From positions 1 through 34,367 of the forward strand of contig JAOAJY010000006.1 in the NCBI GenBank assembly GCA_026413965.1: a stretch of DNA of 34,367 nt, written 5' to 3'. Made by a program: the position numbers and the translations under genes. Of the stretch, positions 15,480-23,433 are shown piece by piece. Every line of letters begins with the position of its first letter. The first letter of the stretch is position 1. The DNA comes from Microcaldota archaeon. GTDB lineage: Archaea; Micrarchaeota; Micrarchaeia; Anstonellales; Anstonellaceae. The notes under the pieces are model-generated. The model did no database searches. It worked only from the letters and a program-made list of their open reading frames with translations, and had not been told where the DNA came from.

Positions 15480-15913
15480 GCGTTTTGGCAGTGATAAGGT
15501 TGAAAGGGAAGTTTTCAGTTTCGCCAGAGGTTAAAGCCACTCTTGAAAGCCTCAGGCTCAAAAAGCTTTACTCCTGCACTATCGTCCCTCAAAACGAAAG
15601 CTACGCTGGCATGCTTCGCGTATGCAAGGATGTGGTTTCGTTTGGGGAGATTGGCAAGGATGCCATAAAGCTTCTGATTTCCAAAAGAGGAAAATACAAA
15701 GGAGGGAAAAAGGTCTCCTCTGCCAAGCCAGAGGAGATTGAGAAGCTGGCATCCGAAGCGGCTGCAGGCAAGCCTCTTGCTGAGTTGGGTCTTGAGCCGG
15801 TTTTCAGCCTTTCTCCGCCAAAAGGCGGATTCGGCTCGCGCAAAAAGCATGCTCCATTTGGCCCTCTTGGGAAAAATCCAGGAATCTCCAAGCTCATAGA
15901 AAGCATGGCATAG
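15476..15913 (+). CDS. rpl30: Ribosomal protein uL30
   Basis: 145 residues, the long archaeal form. It begins MSVLAVIRLKGKFSVSPEVKATLESLRL and ends SLSPPKGGFGSRKKHAPFG, a hallmark of archaeal/eukaryotic L30. The start ATG overlaps the uS5 stop (ATGA), so translation is likely coupled. Confidence 0.95.
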   Translation: MSVLAVIRLKGKFSVSPEVKATLESLRLKKLYSCTIVPQNESYAGMLRVCKDVVSFGEIGKDAIKLLISKRGKYKGGKKVSSAKPEEIEKLASEAAAGKPLAELGLEPVFSLSPPKGGFGSRKKHAPFGPLGKNPGISKLIESMA

Positions 15914-15922
15914 GGTGTTTTT

Positions 15923-16351
15923 ATGGTCAGGCAGAAAAAGAGAAGCAGGAAGTTCCTTGGCTCCCGCAGCCACGGAAAAGGGAATGCCAAGAACAGGCGA
16001 GGAAAAGGCAACAAAGGAGGCTGGGGCAGGGCGGGGATGCACAAGCACCGCTTCACATACATCACTGCCCGCGAGCCTGACTTTTTCGGGGTTCACGGCT
16101 TTTCCAGCTTGCGGAAGAAAAAGATGAAGACAGTCAATCTTTACCAAATTGAGCAGATGGCGATAAGCGGAAAGCTGGAGAAGCGCGACGGGAAGGATTA
16201 TTTTGAGTTTGAAGGCAAGGTTTTGGGGACAGGCACAATCACAAAGCCGGTGGTAGTCAAAGCAGCCGCTTTTTCGGAGGGGGCGGCTGAGAAGATAAGC
16301 AAAGCGGGCGGCTCAGCATCCACATTCGAAAGCGAAAGCGGCAAAGCTTAG
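15923..16351 (+). CDS. rpl15: Ribosomal protein uL15
   Basis: 142 residues, archaeal form. The Gly/Arg/Lys-rich N-terminus (RSRKFLGSRSHGKGNAKNRRGKGNKGG and GWGRAGMHKHRF) threads into rRNA; the folded half begins at KTVNLYQIEQM. The ATG at 15923 follows TAGGGTGTTTTT. It is the last ribosomal gene before secY, as in most prokaryotes. Confidence 0.94.
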   Translation: MVRQKKRSRKFLGSRSHGKGNAKNRRGKGNKGGWGRAGMHKHRFTYITAREPDFFGVHGFSSLRKKKMKTVNLYQIEQMAISGKLEKRDGKDYFEFEGKVLGTGTITKPVVVKAAAFSEGAAEKISKAGGSASTFESESGKA

Positions 16352-16352
16352 C

Positions 16353-16366
16353 TGTTTAAAAATTTG
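16353..16366 (+). promoter_or_regulatory. Possible internal promoter ahead of secY
   Basis: TGTTTAAAAATTT lies in the 49-base gap between uL15 and secY, one of the wider gaps in the run. A start about 25 bases downstream would leave a short leader before the ATG at 16401. AT-richness is the only evidence. Confidence 0.3.
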
Positions 16367-16400
16367 AACTTTGCAATCGTGCCGTTCAAGGTCAGATTTG

Positions 16401-17915
16401 ATGGGAAGCTCTCTTGATTTCATAAAGCCGTTCATCCGGTTTCTTCCAGAGGTCAGCCCTCCTGCTCGCCCCCCGCCGCTTTCCGAAAAGCTCACTTGGA
16501 CTATGCTGGCATTGGCCATATTCTTTACAATGTATCATGTGGTCGCGGCAGGGGTCAAGCCAACGGCGTCAGGCTCAGATTTTCTCCAGGTGGTCACTGC
16601 AAGCAGGATAGGCTCCCTGATAACTGTCGGCATAGGCCCTATTGTTCTTGCAAGCATATTCCTGCAGCTTTTCGCCGGAGCCAAAATCATCAACGTTGAC
16701 ATGTCCGACCCTGAGCAGAAGCGCACCTTCCAGGCAGCCCAGAAAATCCTTGCGATTTTCCTCTGCTTTTTCCAATCCGCAATCTTTGTCTCATTTGCTG
16801 GCATTCAGCTTGTCCCTCTTTTCTCATCGCTTGGGGAGGGCTATGTGCAAAACCCGGACGGAACGGTTTCTCTGAATGCTCCCTACACTTTGGCGTTGGT
16901 AATACTGCAGGTTGCTCTCGGCTCCCTTATCCTCCTTTATCTTGACGAAGTGGTCTCAAAGCACGGGATAGGAAGCGGAATCTCCTTATTCATTGCGGCA
17001 GGCGTATCATCGTCCATAGTGGGAGGCACGCTCGGCCTCTTCACCTCTCCTGGAGGCGTGATAGAGTCTCTCTCTTCAGGCACAGCCGATGCTCTTCCCA
17101 ACGCCATCTTGGCGCTTCTTCCCCTGTTCTTCACCCTTCTTGTTGTGCTGGTTGTTTCCTATGCAGAAGGCATCAAGGTCGAGATTCCTCTTGCATTTGA
17201 GAGGGCAAGGGGACTGGGAAGCAGGTTCCCAATAAAGCTTCTTTACGTGTCCAACATACCCGTGATTTTGACATCAGCCTTGCTTATGAACCTCCATTTC
17301 ATGGCCACAAATCTCCAAGGGCAGCACTTCTGCATAACCGGCTCTTATGACCCGCAAGGCGATGCCCTCAACAAATGCAAAGGCGGGTTTGACCTTGTCC
17401 CTGCGCTTGCCTATGTGGATAGCAGCAGGCAGGTTCGCGATGGGCTGCTTTATCTTTTTTCTCCGATATACCGCCCCCTGCAGGGCAACTACGGCGTCTA
17501 TTTCGGCCATCTGATATCCGGCACCACTCCTGTTTTTGGGATACCTGAATGGGTGCATGTTGTTGTCTATATCCTCTTCAACATGCTGCTGTGCATAATA
17601 TTTGGGCAGTTTTGGGTTGAGACCACAGGAATGGGCGCAAAGGATGTCGCAGAGCAGCTTGACCGGTCAGGGCTCCAAATTCCAGGGTTCCGCAGGGACA
17701 TAAGGGTGGTGGAGAAAAAGCTCAACGACTACATACCCTATATCGTGGTTTTGGGGAGCGCATTTGTCGGTCTTCTGGCTTCCCTTGCCGACATGACAGG
17801 AGCCCTCGGGACAGGCACAGGGATACTGCTTACAGTCGGAATCCTCTACCGCTTTTACCAGGACCTTGAGAACCAAAGGCTGTTTGAGACCTACTCCGCA
17901 TTCGCTAAGCTTTGA
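16401..17915 (+). CDS. secY: Preprotein translocase subunit SecY
   Basis: 504 residues, the pore subunit of the Sec translocon. About ten hydrophobic helices are seen. It starts LDFIKPFIRFLPEVSPP and contains KHGIGSGISLFIAAGV, the cytosolic FERARGLGSRFPIKLLYVSNIPVIL loop, and the IPGFRRD and LGTGTGILLTVGILYRFYQ regions near the end. The external loop before TM8 (about residues 305-385) is long, with two cysteines. The ATG at 16401 follows AGGTCAGATTTG; an upstream TTG at 16371 is less likely. Confidence 0.96.
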   Translation: MGSSLDFIKPFIRFLPEVSPPARPPPLSEKLTWTMLALAIFFTMYHVVAAGVKPTASGSDFLQVVTASRIGSLITVGIGPIVLASIFLQLFAGAKIINVDMSDPEQKRTFQAAQKILAIFLCFFQSAIFVSFAGIQLVPLFSSLGEGYVQNPDGTVSLNAPYTLALVILQVALGSLILLYLDEVVSKHGIGSGISLFIAAGVSSSIVGGTLGLFTSPGGVIESLSSGTADALPNAILALLPLFFTLLVVLVVSYAEGIKVEIPLAFERARGLGSRFPIKLLYVSNIPVILTSALLMNLHFMATNLQGQHFCITGSYDPQGDALNKCKGGFDLVPALAYVDSSRQVRDGLLYLFSPIYRPLQGNYGVYFGHLISGTTPVFGIPEWVHVVVYILFNMLLCIIFGQFWVETTGMGAKDVAEQLDRSGLQIPGFRRDIRVVEKKLNDYIPYIVVLGSAFVGLLASLADMTGALGTGTGILLTVGILYRFYQDLENQRLFETYSAFAKL

Positions 17916-17924
17916 GGTGGGAAG

Positions 17925-18467
17925 ATGATAATTGTGATGGGCCTTCCTGGCGCAGGCAAATCCACAGTGCTTTCTGCCGCTTCATCCGCAAAATGCAAGC
18001 TGGTCAATTATGGAGATTTGATGCTTGAGATTGCCTCCAAAAAGTTTGGGGTGAAGCACAGGGACGAGCTTCGCAAGCTGGATGTTGCCAAGCAAAAGCA
18101 GGTGCAATCCGCTGCGGCAAACGCGCTTGCGAAGATGAAGGGAAAAGTGGTCTTGGACACGCACTGCTCAATTTCCACGCCCAAAGGCTACCTTCCAGGG
18201 CTCCCATTCAGCCTTCTCTCCAAGCTCAAAGTGGACTGCCTTGTGCTCATAACTGCCCCTATAGAGGAGATAGTTGAAAGAAGGAGGCAGGACAAAAGCC
18301 GCATCCGAGACGAGCAATCCCCAGAGTCGCTCTCTGAGCATGATTTCATGAACAGGGCGTTCCTTGCCTCTTACTCGGCATTTTGCGGAGCGCCAGCAGT
18401 GGTGATTGTCAACCGCAACGGCAAGCTGGAAGAGGCGCAGCAAAAATTCCTCCAGCTTCTCCAATAG
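17925..18467 (+). CDS. adkA: Adenylate kinase, archaeal type
   Basis: 180 residues; interconverts ATP + AMP and 2 ADP. The P-loop GLPGAGKST is at 6-14. DTHCSISTPKGYLPGLP and VERRRQDKSRIRDEQS match the short archaeal AdkA family rather than the bacterial enzyme. The ATG follows GAGGTGGGAAG. Its position right after secY is usual in archaea and bacteria. Confidence 0.93.
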   Translation: MIIVMGLPGAGKSTVLSAASSAKCKLVNYGDLMLEIASKKFGVKHRDELRKLDVAKQKQVQSAAANALAKMKGKVVLDTHCSISTPKGYLPGLPFSLLSKLKVDCLVLITAPIEEIVERRRQDKSRIRDEQSPESLSEHDFMNRAFLASYSAFCGAPAVVIVNRNGKLEEAQQKFLQLLQ

Positions 18468-18476
18468 GTGTTTGGC

Positions 18477-19409
18477 TTGCTTTTTGACTTCTCCAACTAC
18501 TGGATTTTCCTCCTTGCTCTTGCAATAGGATACACTGCAGCCCTGTCCTATCTTCAGTCCAACATAGGCGGAAAGAACAGGCTCAAGAACCTGCAGCTGG
18601 AGATGCGCGAAGTCCAGCTCAAGCTGTCCGAGGCTGCCAAAAAAAAGAATGAAAAAGAGATTGACGAGCTGATCAGCAAGAACTGGAAGCTCACATTTGA
18701 GCTTGCCAAAATCCAGTTCCAGCTTTTTGCGGTGCTGATAGGCATACTTTTTGCGCTGATGTATGTCTTCCCATTTTTTGAGCCTGGAACCTCTGACGAC
18801 ATCCGCCTCCCGTTGTTTGACGACGGGCTGCCTGAGCACTGCGACAAGGCAGAAGGAGACGGAATCTTCTCCAACTGCTTTGCCCTGCCGCAGAATGGGA
18901 CAAGGGGGGCTTGGATTGTGGATGCATATCTTCTTTCTGCAACCAACGAGACTTTGGCGCGAGGCTCTGCGCCTATTTATTTTGAGGGAGGCAGGCTTGA
19001 GGACGTCTGGCTGCAAAATTACTCCCATACAAGCCTGCTTGATGCCTTGATGGGTAAGAAAGCCTATCATGTCTCAGTCCAGACAGGGCAGCAGCACTAC
19101 TCAGCAGGCCAGCTGGTGCCAATATCAGCAGAGGTCTATCCCAAAATGCAGAAGCCAAAGCCAATCCTTGCCGAAAACGGAGGCTCTCATGCCCAGCAGA
19201 GCCTCCCCTCTCCAAGGCTTGAGGCTTCAATCAACATGGGGACTGCGTTTTATATAGACCTCCCATTCCCGCTACCTTTAATAAACATCTCCCGCATAAG
19301 TGGCTCTTACGGTGTCTTCATATTCTATGCGTTTGTCATAGGCATCTTGCTGAGCATAGGCAGGCCGGTTGCGGCAGCCTTGAGAAAAAAATTTGAGGGG
19401 ATTGTATGA
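18477..19409 (+). CDS. DUF106 (Ylp1/EMC3/TMCO1-family) membrane protein insertase with a large insertion
   Basis: About 310 residues. The DUF106 family is the archaeal relative of YidC, EMC3 and TMCO1. TM1 is near the N-terminus, then a cytosolic coiled coil (GGKNRLKNLQLEMREVQLKL ... KEIDELISKNWKL), TM2 (FAVLIGILFALMYVF) and a last helix (YGVFIFYAFVIGILLSIGR) with a basic tail. Between TM2 and TM3 lies an insertion of roughly 170 residues with two or more cysteines and several NxT/NxS sites, probably outside the cell. AGGTG at 18466-18470 favours the TTG at 18477; the GTG at 18468, inside that site, is the alternative. It overlaps eL34 by four bases. Confidence 0.85.
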   Translation: MLFDFSNYWIFLLALAIGYTAALSYLQSNIGGKNRLKNLQLEMREVQLKLSEAAKKKNEKEIDELISKNWKLTFELAKIQFQLFAVLIGILFALMYVFPFFEPGTSDDIRLPLFDDGLPEHCDKAEGDGIFSNCFALPQNGTRGAWIVDAYLLSATNETLARGSAPIYFEGGRLEDVWLQNYSHTSLLDALMGKKAYHVSVQTGQQHYSAGQLVPISAEVYPKMQKPKPILAENGGSHAQQSLPSPRLEASINMGTAFYIDLPFPLPLINISRISGSYGVFIFYAFVIGILLSIGRPVAAALRKKFEGIV

Positions 19410-19735
19410 CTTATCCAAAGAACCGCTCCTCATCCATGAGGAAGATATTCAAGCGCACGCCAAAGGGCGGAAGGGTTGTTCATTACAAAAGGGCAGAAAA
19501 GGGGGATTCCCATTATGACCCTGTCTCAAATGAGAGGCTGCAGGCAGTAAGCTCAAAAAGAGGGCTTCCAAAAAGCATGCGCAGGCCAAACCGCAAGTTC
19601 GGGGGGCAGCTGACCTCAAAAAACTCCTCGCTTGTGCTCAAAACAGCCCTTCGCGTGAGGGAAGGGTTCATGAAGCTTGAGGAAGTGGACTTGCGCATAC
19701 TTCCTTATGTCAAAAGGCTGCTTTTGAAAAAGTAG
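19406..19735 (+). CDS. rpl34e: Ribosomal protein eL34, zinc ribbon lost
   Basis: 109 residues, archaeal/eukaryotic-only. NRSSSMRKIFKRTPKGGRVVHYKR at the start and GLPKSMRRPNRKFGGQLTS identify the family. Typical eL34 has two CxxC pairs in the central ribbon; here the protein has no cysteine, with Ser/Tyr/Asn in those places (SHYDPVSNERLQ and LTSKNSS). The ATG at 19406 overlaps the upstream stop (ATGA). A 30-residue C-terminal helix follows, as in the family. Confidence 0.9.
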   Translation: MTYPKNRSSSMRKIFKRTPKGGRVVHYKRAEKGDSHYDPVSNERLQAVSSKRGLPKSMRRPNRKFGGQLTSKNSSLVLKTALRVREGFMKLEEVDLRILPYVKRLLLKK

Positions 19736-19744
19736 GAGGAGAAA

Positions 19745-20323
19745 ATGATAATCTGCATATCTGGGCTGACTGGAAGCGGAAAGAACACCGTGGGCCAGCT
19801 GGTTGCAGAAAAGCTTGGGCTGAGGCTGGTGAGCCCGACCTTCAAGACCCTTGCGGCAAAGCACAAGATGTCTCTGATGGAGTTCCACAAAAAAGCCGAG
19901 AAGGAGCATAGCATAGACAAGAATTTCGATGCCCAGCTTGTCGAGCAGACCAAAAAGGGAAATTGCGTGGTGTCCACCTGGCTTGGGCCGTGGGTTGTCA
20001 AGAATGCATCGCTGCGGGTGTGGCTTTACGCCACAAGAAAGGCTCGCGCAGAAAGGATAGCCAAAAGGGACAATATGGGCATTGAGGAGGCAGAAAGGCA
20101 CGTTGCTGAAAGGGATGAGTCCAACCATCTCCGCTACCGCGAGATTTATGGGATAGACATATATGACCACAGCGGTTTTGACCTGCTGCTCAACAGCGAG
20201 CGCTTCACTCCAGAGCAATCCTCTGATATAATAGCAGCAGCCGCGAGGCAGCTTTCATCCAAAAAGAGTTTAGGGTTTGGCGGAAGGAAAAAGGGAAAAT
20301 CTGGCAGGATTTCAAAAAGATGA
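19745..20323 (+). CDS. cmk: Cytidylate kinase, archaeal type
   Basis: 192 residues; phosphorylates CMP/dCMP. The P-loop is GLTGSGKNT (7-15), with Asn at the position usually Ser or Thr, followed by the Thr. STWLGPWVVK and the ATRKARAERIAKRD lid region, then the YREIYGIDIYDHSGFDLLLNS stretch, match the archaeal CMP kinase family. The C-terminal 25 residues are a basic tail. The ATG follows GTAGGAGGAGAAA, a strong ribosome binding site. Its place between eL34 and eL14 is standard in euryarchaeal-type operons. Confidence 0.9.
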   Translation: MIICISGLTGSGKNTVGQLVAEKLGLRLVSPTFKTLAAKHKMSLMEFHKKAEKEHSIDKNFDAQLVEQTKKGNCVVSTWLGPWVVKNASLRVWLYATRKARAERIAKRDNMGIEEAERHVAERDESNHLRYREIYGIDIYDHSGFDLLLNSERFTPEQSSDIIAAAARQLSSKKSLGFGGRKKGKSGRISKR

Positions 20324-20337
20324 TTGTGGTGGTTTGC

Positions 20338-20526
20338 ATGGCAGCAATACAAGTTGGAAGGGTTTGCGTCAAGCTCAAAGGCAGGGATGCAGGGGAGAAA
20401 GTTGTGGTGACCAAAGTCATTGACGAAAACTTCGTGATGATACGCTCTCCTGCAAGGAAAAAGAGCCCTGAAAGAAGATGCGCAGTTGCCCATCTTGAGC
20501 CTACTGAAACCACAGTAAGCGCATGA
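20338..20526 (+). CDS. rpl14e: Ribosomal protein eL14
   Basis: 62 residues. The KOW-like core AAIQVGRVCVKLKGRDAGEKVVVTKVIDENFVMI and the ending LEPTETTV are typical of archaeal L14e. It is shorter than many (about 75-95). The ATG at 20338 follows GTGGTTTGC; an ATG at 20320 overlapping the cmk stop would add six residues. Confidence 0.9.
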   Translation: MAAIQVGRVCVKLKGRDAGEKVVVTKVIDENFVMIRSPARKKSPERRCAVAHLEPTETTVSA

Positions 20527-20558
20527 ATTGGGCAGTCTGCTTTTGGCAAAGTGTTTGG

Positions 20559-21440
20559 ATGCCTTCCCTAGGAGAGCTTCTGAATTGCTCATTTGTGATG
20601 GTGGACAAGCCGCAGGGGCCGTCTTCCCACGAGGTTGCGGCCTGGGTGCGCAAGCTTCTTGGAGCCAAAAAAACAGGCCATGCGGGCACTCTTGACCCAA
20701 ATGTCTCCGGGGTCCTGCCTGTTGCAGTGGGCAAAGCCACAAGGCTTCTTCGCTATATTGCCTCCCACGACAAAAAGTACGTCTGCCTTATGAGGACAGG
20801 CAAAGAGCTATCGGAAAAGGAGGTTGGCGAGCTTTTTTCCCGTTTCACAGGCGAGATAACCCAAACCCCGCCCAAGATGAGCGCGGTGAGAAAGGCGCCA
20901 AGGAAGAGGAAGGTTTATTATATTAAGCCTCTGGAAATAATGTCCAAGAAGGTGCTTTTCGAGGTGCACTGCGAAGCTGGAACCTACGTGCGTGTGCTGG
21001 TTTCGGATTTCGCGAAGCTCACATCTGGGGCATCCATGCTCGAGCTGCGGCGGACGTCGGTTGGTCGCATAGGCGAATCGGCGTGCCACACTCTGCAGCA
21101 GATAAGCGATGCCATGTGGCTTGCCAAAGAAAAGCGCGACGAGTCGGAAATCAAAAGAATCCTGATTCCGGCGGTTGAGGCGCTCTCCCTTCCAAGAATT
21201 GTGATGCGCGATTCTGCCGTTGAGGCAGTATGCGCAGGCTCGCCGCTTTATGCGCCGGGCGTCTCCTCGTTTGACGAGGGCATTTCGGATGGAGCGAAAG
21301 TCGCCCTCACCACGGAAAAAGGCGAGCTGGTCGGGGTTGGATCCGCCAGCCTTTCAGGAAAGGACGCGCCGCTGAAAGGTGCGGTCGCATTTCCGGAAAC
21401 AATCGTTATGGAAAGAGGCACGTACAAGAGGATGTGGTAA
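20559..21440 (+). CDS. cbf5: tRNA/rRNA pseudouridine synthase Cbf5
   Basis: About 293 residues. Catalytic subunit of the H/ACA guide RNP, making pseudouridine in rRNA; it can also make U55 in tRNA. VMVDKPQGPSSHEVAAWV and GHAGTLDPNVSGVLPVAVG, with catalytic Asp46, identify it. The C-terminal 75 residues form a PUA domain (RIVMRDSAVEAVCAGSPLYAPGV ...). It lacks much of the usual N-terminal extension. The ATG at 20559 follows AAGTGTTTGG; the ATG at 20523, overlapping the eL14 stop, would add 12 odd hydrophobic residues. Confidence 0.92.
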   Translation: MPSLGELLNCSFVMVDKPQGPSSHEVAAWVRKLLGAKKTGHAGTLDPNVSGVLPVAVGKATRLLRYIASHDKKYVCLMRTGKELSEKEVGELFSRFTGEITQTPPKMSAVRKAPRKRKVYYIKPLEIMSKKVLFEVHCEAGTYVRVLVSDFAKLTSGASMLELRRTSVGRIGESACHTLQQISDAMWLAKEKRDESEIKRILIPAVEALSLPRIVMRDSAVEAVCAGSPLYAPGVSSFDEGISDGAKVALTTEKGELVGVGSASLSGKDAPLKGAVAFPETIVMERGTYKRMW

Positions 21441-21489
21441 TTGGGAAGAATGCCGGGGTCGCATAATCTGGTAGTGCGCACGCCTGGAG

Positions 21490-21515
21490 CACATTGTTTG
21501 GATGGGTGGACAGCA
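21490..21515 (+). other. Intron 1 of tRNA-Ser (position 37/38)
   Basis: 26 nt at the canonical anticodon-loop site. Bulge AGC (21488-21490) and bulge CAA (21514-21516) flank a central helix CTGG/ACAG that has one G-A mismatch, so the bulge-helix-bulge is relaxed. Splicing gives loop CTGGAGA. Confidence 0.7.
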
Positions 21516-21544
21516 AGCGTGTGGTCGAAAGGCCGTATGGGTTC

Positions 21545-21585
21545 AGGTGCTTCCTGCCCTGCGCATGCAGAGCAGCATCGCCCAA
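21545..21585 (+). other. Intron 2 of tRNA-Ser (position 56/57, T-loop)
   Basis: 41 nt. Central helix GGGT (21539-21542) with GCCC (21580-21583); bulges TCA (21543-21545) and AAA (21584-21586); inner helix GGTGCT (21546-21551) with AGCATC (21574-21579), enclosing a hairpin CTGC-GCAT-GCAG. Cutting after the second base of each bulge gives T-loop TTCAAAT. Confidence 0.8.
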
Positions 21586-21641
21586 AAATCCCATCTCCGG
21601 CGCTTCCCACTTACGCTGATGCGCAAGCAGGAGGAAATTGC

Positions 21642-22325
21642 ATGGCTGAGAAAGGCAATCCGAAGCATGAGGAAAAAAGAGGGCCCGCAAAGAGGCCTTC
21701 GCAAGGCGTTCCCGCAAAACCGATGATATCCGAATCCGGAAAGGAAGTGCGCGGGGTGGTCCGCTTGGCAGGCAAAGACCTGCGCGGAAACCTTCCTATA
21801 ATGCGCGCCATAACCTCAATCCGCGGGATTGGAATCAACATGGGGCAGGTGATTTCGCAAGTGGCATACTCCCAGCTTGGGGTGAATGAAAAGACCATGC
21901 TTGGCGAGCTCTCTGAGCCACAGATAGAGAAATTGGAGCAGATTCTGTTCCACCCTGAGAATTTTGGGGTTCCAAGCAGGCTTTTCAACCGAAGGAAAGA
22001 CCTGCTCAGCGGAAAAGACATCCATGCGATAGGCTCTGATTTGGCCTACTTTGTCAAGCAGGACATAGACCATGAGAAGGATTCTGGCACATGGAGAGGC
22101 TTCAGGCATGCGTATGGGCAAAAAGTCAGAGGGCAGCGGACCAGAAGCACAGGCAGGACTGGAATGACAGTCGGTGTCCTGAGGAAATCTGTCCTTGCCA
22201 AGACAGGTGCAGCAGCCCAGCAGACTGGAGCTGCTGCGCAGCAGCAGGCAGCAAGCGCGAAAGCCGCCCAAAAGGCAGAAGCGCCCAAGCCCAAAGCCCC
22301 CAAGCCTGAGGAGGCAAAGAAGTGA
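21642..22325 (+). CDS. rps13: Ribosomal protein uS13 with N- and C-terminal extensions
   Basis: 227 residues, much longer than usual (about 150). The core is normal: VRGVVRLAGKDLRGNLPIMRAITSIRGIG and GTWRGFRHAYGQKVRGQRTRSTGRTG. It has about 30 extra basic/Pro residues before the core and a 40-residue Ala/Gln/Lys/Pro tail. The ATG at 21642 follows GGAGGAAATTGC, the best ribosome binding site in the area. The frame is open upstream to 21441 but that stretch is the tRNA-Ser gene. Confidence 0.93.
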   Translation: MAEKGNPKHEEKRGPAKRPSQGVPAKPMISESGKEVRGVVRLAGKDLRGNLPIMRAITSIRGIGINMGQVISQVAYSQLGVNEKTMLGELSEPQIEKLEQILFHPENFGVPSRLFNRRKDLLSGKDIHAIGSDLAYFVKQDIDHEKDSGTWRGFRHAYGQKVRGQRTRSTGRTGMTVGVLRKSVLAKTGAAAQQTGAAAQQQAASAKAAQKAEAPKPKAPKPEEAKK

Positions 22326-22340
22326 AGGAGGGAATTTTCC

Positions 22341-22883
22341 ATGGGAGACCCAAGAAGGATAAGGAACAAGTACGAAACCCCGCGCAGGCTGTGGGATTCC
22401 GAGCGCATCAGGAAGGAGAAGAAGCTGGCTTCAACCTATGGCTTGAAGAACATGCGCGAGGTATGGCTTGCCTTGCAGCAGCTGAAAAAGGCAAGGAGAA
22501 ATGCCATAAGGAACATCGCGCTTGGGCAGATGGGCGTGGAGAAAGGCAAGCCTCTGTTGGTCCGCTTGGCGAAGCTTGGCATCCTTCCTGCCGATGCTGA
22601 CTTGGAGGATGTCCTGTCTTTGACTGTGGAGAATTTCCTGGACAGGAGGCTGCAGACGCGCGTGGTGAAGAAAGGGCTTGCCAGGACCATGCGCCAGGCG
22701 CGCCAGCTGATAACCCACGGCTTTATTGCAGTGCGAGGAAGAAAGGTCACCGTCCCTTCATACATGGTGGATGCTGAGGAAGACCAATACATCTCCTATT
22801 ACAAGCCGATTGATGTTTCCATCAGCGAGCCTGCGCAAAAAAAGAATTCGCAAAAAAGCGACAGCCAGCAGGCAGCATCTTAG
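22341..22883 (+). CDS. rps4: Ribosomal protein uS4
   Basis: 180 residues, archaeal form. [22 protein letters not shown] is the typical start and the S4 RNA-binding motif is [42 protein letters not shown]. The ATG at 22341 follows GGAGGGAATTTTCC. It ends in a Gln/Ser/Lys tail. The uS13-uS4-uS11-rpo3 order is conserved in archaea. Confidence 0.95.
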   Translation: MGDPRRIRNKYETPRRLWDSERIRKEKKLASTYGLKNMREVWLALQQLKKARRNAIRNIALGQMGVEKGKPLLVRLAKLGILPADADLEDVLSLTVENFLDRRLQTRVVKKGLARTMRQARQLITHGFIAVRGRKVTVPSYMVDAEEDQYISYYKPIDVSISEPAQKKNSQKSDSQQAAS

Positions 22884-22895
22884 GTTGGTGATTTT

Positions 22896-23414
22896 GTGAG
22901 CAAGAAAGAAGAGGAAAAAGGCGCAGAGCCTGCCCAAAAGCCAGAGGCTGCAAAGCCTGCTGAGGCTGCCCCTGCCCAGCCTCAACCAGCTGCTCCTGCG
23001 GCGCCAGCCGCCCAGCAGCCTCAACGCAAGGAGATAAAGTGGGCAGTGGCGCATGTTTATTCCTCCAAAAACGACACCATCATCACAGTGACAGACATGT
23101 CCGGGGCAGAGACAATCGCCAAAGCCTCAGGCGGAATGATTGTGAAGGCTGATAGGGAGGAAGGGAAGCCTTATGCCGCAATGCAGGCTGCCGCAAAAGT
23201 CGCCAATGAAATAAAGAACAAAGGCATAACCGGGCTTCACATCCGCATCCGCGCCCCTGGCGGCAACGGGGCAAAAACCCCTGGCGCAGGCGCGCAGGCA
23301 GTTGTCCGCTCTCTTGCAAGGATGGGCCTGCGGATAGGGAAGATAGAGGATGTCACCCCAATACCGACAGACACCACAAAAAGGCCTGGCGGAAGGAGAG
23401 GGCGCAGAGTTTAG
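22896..23414 (+). CDS. rps11: Ribosomal protein uS11 with Ala/Pro-rich N-terminus
   Basis: 172 residues; platform protein. The core starts at about residue 46 ([28 protein letters not shown]) and ends [50 protein letters not shown], which is diagnostic. Before it are 45 residues of Ala/Pro/Glu/Gln low complexity, not usual for S11. It starts with GTG at 22896, placed right after TTGGTGATTTT, so the whole extension is probably translated. Confidence 0.92.
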   Translation: MSKKEEEKGAEPAQKPEAAKPAEAAPAQPQPAAPAAPAAQQPQRKEIKWAVAHVYSSKNDTIITVTDMSGAETIAKASGGMIVKADREEGKPYAAMQAAAKVANEIKNKGITGLHIRIRAPGGNGAKTPGAGAQAVVRSLARMGLRIGKIEDVTPIPTDTTKRPGGRRGRRV

Positions 23415-23433
23415 TGAAAGCAGGGTGGTTTTG

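Larger units (their letters stand above)
21452..21602 (+). tRNA. tRNA-Ser(GGA) with two introns
   Basis: Acceptor stem GCCGGGG (21452-21458) pairs with CTCCGGC (21595-21601); G73 is the archaeal serine discriminator. D-stem GCAT/GTGC; anticodon stem CACGC (21479-21483) with GCGTG (21517-21521); anticodon GGA at 21486-21488; long variable arm GGTC-GAAA-GGCC (21523-21534), as a class II tRNA; T-stem ATGGG (21537-21541) with CCCAT (21590-21594). Two introns interrupt it: 26 nt after position 37 (21490-21515) and 41 nt between 56 and 57 (21545-21585). The spliced tRNA is 84 nt. It lies between cbf5 and uS13 and is probably co-transcribed. CCA is not encoded. Confidence 0.88.

Noticed and set aside
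18168-19070. 300-codon minus-strand frame opposite adk and the DUF106 gene
   Set aside because: Antisense to two genes with clear motifs; composition typical of a shadow frame.
21441-21641. N-terminal extension of uS13 by 67 codons
   Set aside because: The stretch is the tRNA-Ser gene; a strong ribosome binding site precedes the ATG at 21642.
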